Part shown: positions 56,864-64,000 of the stretch, in pieces
How the letters are laid out: the number at the start of each line of letters is the position of its first letter
How positions within the stretch are numbered: the first letter of the stretch is position 1
Assembly: GCA_936440205.1 (NCBI GenBank)
Contig: OW387146.1
Location: 49,404,426 to 49,468,425 of the forward strand
Reading direction: 5' to 3'
DNA: 64,000 bases
Origin: Lepidonotus clava
Taxonomy: Eukaryota > Annelida > Polychaeta > Phyllodocida > Polynoidae
Translations under genes and position numbers: made by a program
The notes under the pieces: generated by a model
Seen by the model: only the letters and a program-made list of their open reading frames with translations
What the model was told of the DNA's origin: nothing
Databases searched by the model: none

Positions 56864-57626
56864 TTATGTAATGGGCCATACCATTGACACTGCAAGAGTG
56901 TGAACACATCCCTTACACTTCTTGACACGTTTTAGAGGATGTGGTTTCAGACACCCCCGAGCCTGTCTAATGTATGAGTTCAAATTCTTCCCGTGTAAGT
57001 GACAGGTTGAGGTGTTGAAGACTAGCAAGGTTGATGGGGAATGAGTGTTCTCGATGATGGCCTGGAGCTGGATTTCCAAAGTGGAGTCAACTAACTTTAG
57101 GACGGCATTTATCTTGCCATCTAGAAAGCCTATTTCATCGCTTCAAGTCATCGAGTGTGGCCGTTCCAAATGCCATCTCGGAGAACTTGCCAATTTCTGG
57201 AATAAGGGCCCGCTGCTTCCTGGATTTGGCTGATGGAGGTGTTGGCTGGGCCATCGATACCAAAATTCCCTGCACTTGCTTGGGTCTGTTGCTGACCTTC
57301 GCTGCTATAGTCTTCCCAATTGATGTTATGTTATTCAACATAAGTTGTATTTTTTGACACTGTTTCATGGAACCGGCTGCCAGGGTAGCGCCGTGTTTGC
57401 AGTTTAGGACGGGTGCCTGTTGTGGAGAAGGAGGCAGTGGTAAAAGGATATCGACTTCGGTAGTGAAGTACTGATTACCAATGTGGATGGATGGTTTACT
57501 CTCAAATACTACCCCATAGTTGGTACGAAAACTGTGTACCGTACTGGTGCATATGCAGAGCTTAGCTGAGACAGTGCCCAGAATAAAGAGTCCACAAAGG
57601 AGGAGTATGGGTACGGTTGGAGCCAT
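56864..57626 (-). pseudogene. Broken envelope-like glycoprotein gene (virus-like fossil)
   Basis: Minus-strand remains of an envelope-type protein. Visible parts: a signal peptide at the start, a Cys-containing ectodomain, a basic cleavage-type site followed by a hydrophobic stretch ending FGTA, the style of F-like/errantivirus-type envelopes, and beyond it a piece with HGKNLNSY. No gag or pol region was recognised beside it. Clearly broken, with a few breaks visible and only part of the gene present. Its downstream part overlaps the right end of the 53-57 kb inverted structure. Age not estimable from one copy. Assignment rests on the cleavage/fusion-site style and is moderate. Confidence 0.45.
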
Positions 57627-60100
57627 GTCTGATGCAGGCTAGAGACCACTGGAGTCTTTTATTACTTTATCCCAGTCATGGCAAGGAGTTGACAGACAGT
57701 GGCCACCTAGGATTTGAAGGTGTAAATGCCAAGAGAAAAGCCATGCAAAAAGTATAAGCTTAGGGTGTCGGCTTGTTCTAATTGGAAGGCAGACTTCAAA
57801 ATCAATTGTTGGCATGGCCTTCCTTAAGTTGTGGATGAGAAGTGAGAAAGCCTGAAAATGCCATTAATGCCCGATATTTAGAGGTTTTATTTGAAGGTGG
57901 TTGATCGGGAGTTCAGGCCGATTTAAGACCTGGGCTGAAATTAGGCTCAAACCTTGAGGTCGGCTGTATATCGAAACACCTTAGACCCAGTTTAAGGTGA
58001 ATTATTTAAGGTAGGTTGGAAGGTACCTTTTATCCATACAGAAAATGTTTAAGGGAAGGTACGTTTAAGGTGAGCAACCTCCAGACATTTATTATGTATG
58101 TTAACTATAAGGATGGTGACGGTAAAATGGTTTTCCGGGTGGGAGGGGCGAGGGATGGTAGGGTGAAATAGGCCTGTCATAGATTTAGCTACATGTGCTC
58201 TGCAGGCGAATGTGCGTAGGTTGGGCATGAGAGCGCCCGACCCAGCAGGTTCTCTGGGGCAACTCTGGCCCGTGGGCAGGGTGTCAACCCGATGAATGAC
58301 CCCTGATAAGGGCTGTGTCTCTCTTCAGTCGGTGTGGTGTGAGTTATGTGATTACCAAGACCGTGCCCCTGCCCTTGTCAGATGTCACAGGAAGTACACA
58401 TCAGATGGGGTGCTTGTGGGTAATTTTGGGTGTTAATGGATTAAGGCCTGGGAGTTAACTCATTTCTAAAGGGACTGTGTCACGTTATGTGGATTGCTTT
58501 TAGTCACACATCTGAATCCTGTATCAGTGTGTGCAAAGCCTAACACAACACTTGACCGCCCACAAAAAATGAAAACATTTTGTCTTGATAAGAAGTTACT
58601 TTAGAATAAACAATTAATGTGGGCCTATTGGGAAGGAACAAAATATGGGTACTTACGAAAAGTCAACAGAAATATTGGTGACATGCCGTGTACAGCTGAT
58701 AATAATGAAAACCAACTTGGTGAAAATACATTTCTTTGCTTATTGGCCTCCATTTTGTCTTCTGAGTTCGACTGGCTCTAAGGAAGCCGATCTGCAAAAT
58801 TTCATCCCAATGATTAGAATGACATTTCCTGTTAGGAGACGGCGACGGACCGGTTAATCGAACTCACCCAGTGGGCCCCGAGAGGCCCCTACAGTTAGAT
58901 ATAATAGTGCCCATGTCGATAGTTTTGGATGCAGACAAGCGAAAAATAAATTAGCGGGGATGGCACTTCGAATTTTGAGGTGGTTATTAATTACACGAGT
59001 TTGCAGGGACACAACCATGACCCTTTATACCACGATTACATAGAGACACTCTAGTGCTCCACTCAAACGCCAGAGGGGGCCCATGATGGATGCTTTGAAA
59101 CTTTGCCGCCGTTTGGAAACGACCTGATTTATTATGAAATGTTATCCACAATGAGTTAACCAAGGGAACAGGGGAACAAGGGATTCTCACAGAAAAGCCA
59201 AAATGCTTGTTGTCATGTTACTTAAAAAGTACATCGAACTTAGTAACTAATTGTCATATTTTACTGAGACAATTATTCAAATGAAGTGTCATGCCCAGTG
59301 TCTCTTGTTCATTCAGATGCTAAGATAGGGAAACAAGCAATGAGTCCAAAATTTGATGTCATAGGGCTAGTCGGAACAATTCATTATTAACTATATAGGC
59401 CTAGTCTGTCACACCCCCGTCCTCACATGTACACCAGCCCCCCCCCCCCCTCCTTCTGCACTATGCATTTTATTAGGTAATTCCCCGGGTAATTCACACG
59501 TTTAACTAATTAATTGAGAGACTTCTCATTAAATTGCAATCTACTTTTTTAATAAATATTAAAGAAAACTATGGAAACATTTCTTATGGAAAGTATACTA
59601 GTCTCTAGTGCCTATTTGTAATTTAATTTTGTTTTACCACACCATAAGCTTTGGAGAGCATTATCCGGCCCTGCAGCTACTATTACACTATAGATGTAAT
59701 AGCAGGACATATCATCATTCTTCAAAATAGAAATTAACCCGGGCCCCTCTGCAATATGACTATTTAATTATATTTAAAAAAATGACCCTTAAAAAAAGAA
59801 GTTAACTACCCTTCATTGACAAATAAACAAGGGAAAAATCATTTTTTTCCATGTCGCGGACGTTTGCATGGAGAAAGTACCCTTTTTTTCTAGAACAAAG
59901 GACATGCAATGTTTGTGAAAATAGATTCTTTCTTCGCGTTACTCAGAGTAATGGGACCGGGTGGCCTAGCTGACAAGATTACAATAACATTCCTTAATTG
60001 CACTAGTATAAACACCAGTAGAGTCTCTGGGGAAGGTGAAAAAGAAAAAAAAAAGACGAGTGTAATGTTGCCACTCTCAACGCCACTCTCCATGCAAGCC
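57627..60100. other. Noncoding region
   Basis: No gene supported. Poly-C at 59437-59450, and runs of AT-rich sequence. Short ORFs lack splice or family support. Confidence 0.4.
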
Positions 60101-60105
60101 CAGCC

Positions 60106-60340
60106 TCAAGGATGAACGAAAAACATGAAGGCATGAAGGGGATTCGAAGCGGGGTCCGCCCGAAATAGCTGGTAGCCAAAGATCCACCGGGTGGAATAAT
60201 ACGACCAGCGAGCCCAATCTCACGGATGATAAACGAAAAACTTGAAGGCATGAAGGGGATTTGAACCCGGGGCTGTCAGGGATAGCTGGTAACCAAAGAT
60301 CCACTGGGTGGAATAATACGATCAGGTCGGAAACCAGCGA
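60106..60340 (-). repeat. tRNA-headed SINE-like dimer
   Basis: Two direct copies, period ~119 bp. On the minus strand each has a polymerase III B-box-like motif (GGTTCAAATCC at 60267-60257; a degenerate one near 60145) and an A-box-like CCACCCAGTGGATC. Acceptor stems do not pair, so these are not functional tRNA genes. Confidence 0.5.
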
Positions 60341-61090
60341 AAGACGTCTACAGGTCCTTCCGGTTCGCAGGACCAATAACATCGAACATACATTTCGGAA
60401 ACCGATGTAAATTGAAGTTGATTAACTTGCCTTTACACTGAAAGAGACAGATAAGTGACAATTGAGGGCGATCAAAATTAATAACTTGTTGTATTGTGTG
60501 GCTTCAAATTCAGAAAACCCACTAAAACACATTTCCCGGTGCTTCAAAGTGTCTCTTTGGGATAGAAACACCTTTCTCAGCCCCCCAATCGGAAGGCTGG
60601 TATATATATAACGCAAAGGTTTAACCTGCTGGGGCTGGTGGTGCACTACATATGGTCCCTGGGGATGTAATGAACTATAGCACAGATGAAATTCGCCAGT
60701 CCTGGGCGGTAGGTTTTAACCGAATTGTTGCTGACCTATTTGGCTAACACCTGCCACTCTAAATTATGCATTTCTTCGGAAAGTCTAATAGATTAATCGA
60801 CCTTATTATTCAATTAGTATTCACCTGGTTCAGTGCCTTTTTTTCAGTTATAACTCGCGACCCATTAACTGCATTAACGGTTCCCTATATAGGTGCGGTA
60901 ATAAATTAAAGGTGTTAAAATGACCGGATGGCCACCCTGCTAACTGCTTTCCATGGATCTTAAACTGATGGGGAAAGTGTGCATGGTAAAAGCCTTTTTC
61001 TTTTTTACACTCCCCTTCCAGCCCTAGGCCTTCCATGTTAGATTTAGATCAGTGTACAGAAACAAGAGTCCCCGGCTTGTACTTATTTTA
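60341..61090. other. Noncoding region
   Basis: Nothing recognised beyond a short TA tract at 60602-60609. Confidence 0.35.
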
Positions 61091-61251
61091 CAGTGGCGGA
61101 TACAGGGGGTGGCAAAAGGGGCAATTGCCCCCCCTAGACCAAAAATGAACTCTTGTAGTTTTGACAAATCTGAGGAGAAATTTTGCAAGCTAATAAAATA
61201 GGGCGGGTTTAGGTATCTTGCCCCCTCTAGAAGACCCTGGATCCACCCCTG
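61091..61251. mobile_element. hAT-like MITE, 161 bp
   Basis: Ends CAGTGGCGGATACAGGG and CCCTGGATCCACCCCTG are inverted. TTTTAC adjoins both edges and may be part of the target duplication. It is the most compact complete member of the family in this window. Confidence 0.7.
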
Positions 61252-61301
61252 TTTTACCTAACATGGGGACCCCTGCTGGAGGGATAAATATATCTAAAAA
61301 T

Positions 61302-61500
61302 CTCTCAACTTCAACCTCAATCTCTCAACTTCAACCTCAGCCCCGTGGTGAAGTGGATAGGACACTTTACTACGGATCTGAGAATTTTCCCTTCGTGGGT
61401 TCGAGTCCCGCCGCTGCCTTGGGAATTTGATGTGTCGTCAGTCAGACGGTAGTACGCCACCTGGTGGCAACTCAGTTAAGCAGCTCTGTCCATGGGCCCC
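61302..61500 (+). repeat. tRNA-derived SINE
   Basis: An A-box-like TGGTGAAGTGGAT (about 61347) and a perfect B box GGTTCGAGTCC (61398-61408) form a tRNA-like head with a good T-arm (GTGGG/CCCGC). The body continues to about 61500. A 20-bp tandem repeat (AATCTCTCAACTTCAACCTC) precedes it. The acceptor stem does not pair, so it is SINE-like and not a tRNA gene. Confidence 0.6.
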
Positions 61501-62312
61501 CAACTTTGGTGGACAAAATATAAATTTATTTTAAAATCACTGCCTGTTGATAACTTGAAATTACTGCTTCTGCTCCAAATTGTCACCCCTGATCAGGAAA
61601 TATGCTTGGGCTAGGCTGGGGCGTTTTATCTCTTATATCATACATAAATCTAAAGCCTTTTTTTCGTTTTAACAAGCTTGGGGGGTATATCTTTACTACA
61701 GAGAAACATGCATAAAATTATAATTATCAGAGTAATATATGTATATTGGGTCATCAACTCCGCGATACAGCACCAGTTGATGCACAATACAAAACAACCT
61801 AAATTCAGATTTTTACAGTGAAATATCAGTTATAGAAACATTGATTTCATTTTGAAGGAGAAAATGTATATTTTCGTAATTTCAAGAGGTTGGATTATAA
61901 ATAGGTTGTCAATATCTTGAGCTCATCTATCATATTAATTTATTTTAACAATATATGTAAAATCGGTAACTAACTCAGATTTGAAGGAATAACAATAAAA
62001 AAATTCCAATAAGATTCATAATGGTTGTAATATGTAAGTTATTCCTTAATCCATATAGATAAAATCCATCTAGGGATGGGATGCATATGGGCTGCAGCAC
62101 ACAATAGGTACTGTACTTATACCAATTTGAATGTTAACAATCACACCAATACTAAGTTTTTGGCTAAAAGAGGTTGCGTTAGACAACATTCCCATACAGC
62201 AAGTAATGCTTGGGGCGGGGCTTGGGCATACTACAAAGACTGGAGTAAGCCTTATCATCCCTTGGGATACACTTTGCCAGATTGAGTGTGAGAGGTAGGC
62301 GCATTAATGGAA

Positions 62313-62720
62313 TTAACACGTTGAAGCTGGAAAGGGGGGATTGTTAATGATACTGTTACTGAAGGAGGGCTTGTAACATGAACGCACATCAAGGACTAAA
62401 TTGGTGCAGTAAAACCTACACCCGTTTACAAAGTTTAGGATAGTCATTTTAACCGGGCTTGGAATATAATGATACTGTGCTGTTTCAGGGTTAATGGTGG
62501 AGTAAGTCATACACTTATCGACACCGCATATAGCAAATTGATTCAAACAGGGCCAAGTCTGCTTAGAGTATGAGTTCAAATTTTTCCCGTGAAACATATT
62601 CATGATCACGTGTAAATAAACATACTTTTTGTGTAACAAATTCTTTGGGTTCTGGCTCATGTATGGGTCTACGTAGACAGATGGGTTGATATTGAAATAG
62701 TAGTGAACTTTGGATGCCAT
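62313..62720 (-). pseudogene. Envelope-like fragment (virus-like fossil)
   Basis: Minus-strand fragment with Cys-rich text and the motif HGKNLNSY shared with the remains at 56864-57626. It appears to be a piece of a related envelope-type gene. Short and isolated; no LTR or pol nearby was recognised. Confidence 0.3.
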
Positions 62721-64000
62721 TAATTAACCAAAAATATTTTAATTTTTAAATATTGACACTTGCAATTGGAAACTCCTGGAAATGCCATTCAGCAATGATG
62801 GTGACGATACAACATATGGGAATTTGTTCTGGTAAATAACTTTTTTATTACAGAATATGACTTGGACACGTGCTATATTAAATAAAAGGAGTAAGATATA
62901 ATCATTGTTTGGGGGTTCGATAAGATTAATAAGTTAAGAATTATTAACAGATTTAAATTATTGTTTGAAGAGAAAATAATGCCTATAATTGGTTACAAAA
63001 AAGTTTCCCTCCCCAGGGACCAGTCTTTCGGCTAAGGCTCCAATCTCAAGAATGGTACTCTCTACCTCTTCTTCTGTCAAATTGCATGTCTGATACGGCC
63101 ACTTGCAATTGGGTGTTGGGGACGGATTTCCAGGGTTGCAACTGAAGGTAAAAAAGACGAAGCGAAGGGGTAGAACAACAGGGACGGATCCAGAGATTTC
63201 CAAAAAAAGGGGGGGGGGGGCTGCACCTACTTAAGAATTGAGGCGCCCATTCAGGGACTAGAATCTTTACATTAATAAAAACTAAATTTTTCAAAAATTA
63301 GGGGAGGCTAGCCTCAGCCGTAACGAGATAAATAAAATGATTTAGGGTGAAGGTAGGCTCACCTTGGACTTGTTTCCTGGTTGCAGTCGGCTTTCTTTTC
63401 AGCTCCCTATGGGTGCTGAACATGGGTTGGACCAGCTTCGTCCAAGATGACCACTGGTTCGATGACCATCAGTTCCTGAGAGAACTTAACTACTTTGGGA
63501 CTTGTGGTTGCCTGAATATAGACATGGATATATCTATATTTATATATATATATTAAATATTGTTTTGGTTTTTTAAAAATGTATACAGCGAAATATACAA
63601 TGACGATACGGGGTGCGGTGGGTAGGCGGTAACAAACACAGACTAATACGATTTATCTTTTAAATATATTAAGCAAAGAGAAGAAAGTGGATTGATTTAA
63701 AGGTAACTTACACAGAGCTTAAGCCTTAGGCTGCGCTTGGTCTTAGTCGGATTAGAAGAGTATATTCTTGCTCGACTGTTGATTGATGAATGAGCTACTC
63801 GCTCAGCTGCATACAAACAGACTGTCCTTTGTGTCCGTTAGAGAGGAGTGGGGATGAATTCATGAAATTACGGGGTGAAATGCGTGGAAAAGATACACTT
63901 CCAATGAATAATTTGCTGACGCGCGAAAAGAGCATTGACTATTTATGCCCAAATGCGGGGTCAATGACATATGCAGGTTGGGGAATTAAATGGTGTATGG
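62721..64000. other. Window end: fragments and noncoding DNA
   Basis: Minus strand 63138-62958 may be an exon: acceptor TTACCTTCAG followed by CNPGNPSPTPNCKWPYQTCN and a stop, but no partner exon is certain. CAGGGACGGATCCAGAG at 63180 is one more end of the hAT-like MITE family. A TA tract lies at 63535-63553. Confidence 0.3.

Larger units (their letters stand above)
53160..57000. mobile_element. Large inverted-repeat structure, 3.8 kb
   Basis: The outer ends (about 53160-53330 and 56845-57000) are inverted copies of each other (GAGTTCAAATTCTTCCCGTG; GGGCCATTACATAAGTGTCTC-type). Inside lie, in order: the TTAAGTTGACCCAATGACC string and TATG microsatellite also present in the 5481-8167 element; an ~80-bp minisatellite; ~425-bp units in forward orientation from 54042, 54471, 54894 and 55318; a ~260-bp unique centre; and the same units reversed to 56613. 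The outer ends overlap envelope-like sequence. No transposase seen. Confidence 0.65.

Noticed and set aside
61338-61416. tRNA gene
   Set aside because: A and B boxes are good, but the acceptor stem does not pair and a SINE-like body follows.

Overview
The window looks like repeat-dense metazoan nuclear DNA. It has spliced genes with GT..AG introns, TATA boxes, AATAAA signals, a poly(A)-ended LINE, tRNA-headed SINE-like repeats and many short inverted-repeat elements. The sequence alone does not fix the species. A marine invertebrate (for example lancelet, mollusc, brachiopod or cnidarian) is my guess, because the transposase type and repeat style fit such genomes. I see no conserved housekeeping gene; one spliced gene at 30.3-31.9 kb may be a host gene.

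The main content is a multi-gene DNA-transposon cassette present in several broken or nested copies. It has four components: a CACTA/EnSpm-like (Transposase_21/tnp2-type) transposase (TPase) with an N-terminal zinc finger; a five-exon protein with low-complexity repeats, a coiled coil and a basic C-terminal half (called 'cc'); and two small single-pass membrane proteins (called M1 and M2). Neighbouring genes always alternate in strand. Family 1 copies are: A, 0.7-10.2 kb (cc+, M1-, TPase+); B, 34.8-46.4 kb (cc+, M1-); and C, 46.4-51.4 kb in reverse (cc-, M2+, and the tail of M1). Family 2 (D), 11.7-24.2 kb, is clearly divergent: a PHD-like mini gene-, TPase+, M2-, cc+, then a small zinc-knuckle ORF-. 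That two divergent families keep the same partners and orientations suggests the proteins work as a set.

The cassettes have been hit by later insertions: a 2.7 kb foldback element inside M1 of copy A; a 3.7 kb LINE inside M1 of copy B; a 968 bp solo LTR inside the last cc exon of copy B; two inverted-repeat elements with 9-bp target duplications (Mutator-like) near copy B; and several MITEs. Copies B and C meet head-on at an inverted junction near 46.44 kb.

From 25 to 34 kb there are tandem exon-like duplications, MITEs and the spliced minus-strand gene. From 51 to 64 kb there is mostly noncoding DNA, including a large inverted structure built from ~425-bp and ~80-bp tandem repeats (53.2-57.0 kb), a broken envelope-like gene fossil (56.9-57.6 kb), SINE-like repeats and further small fragments.
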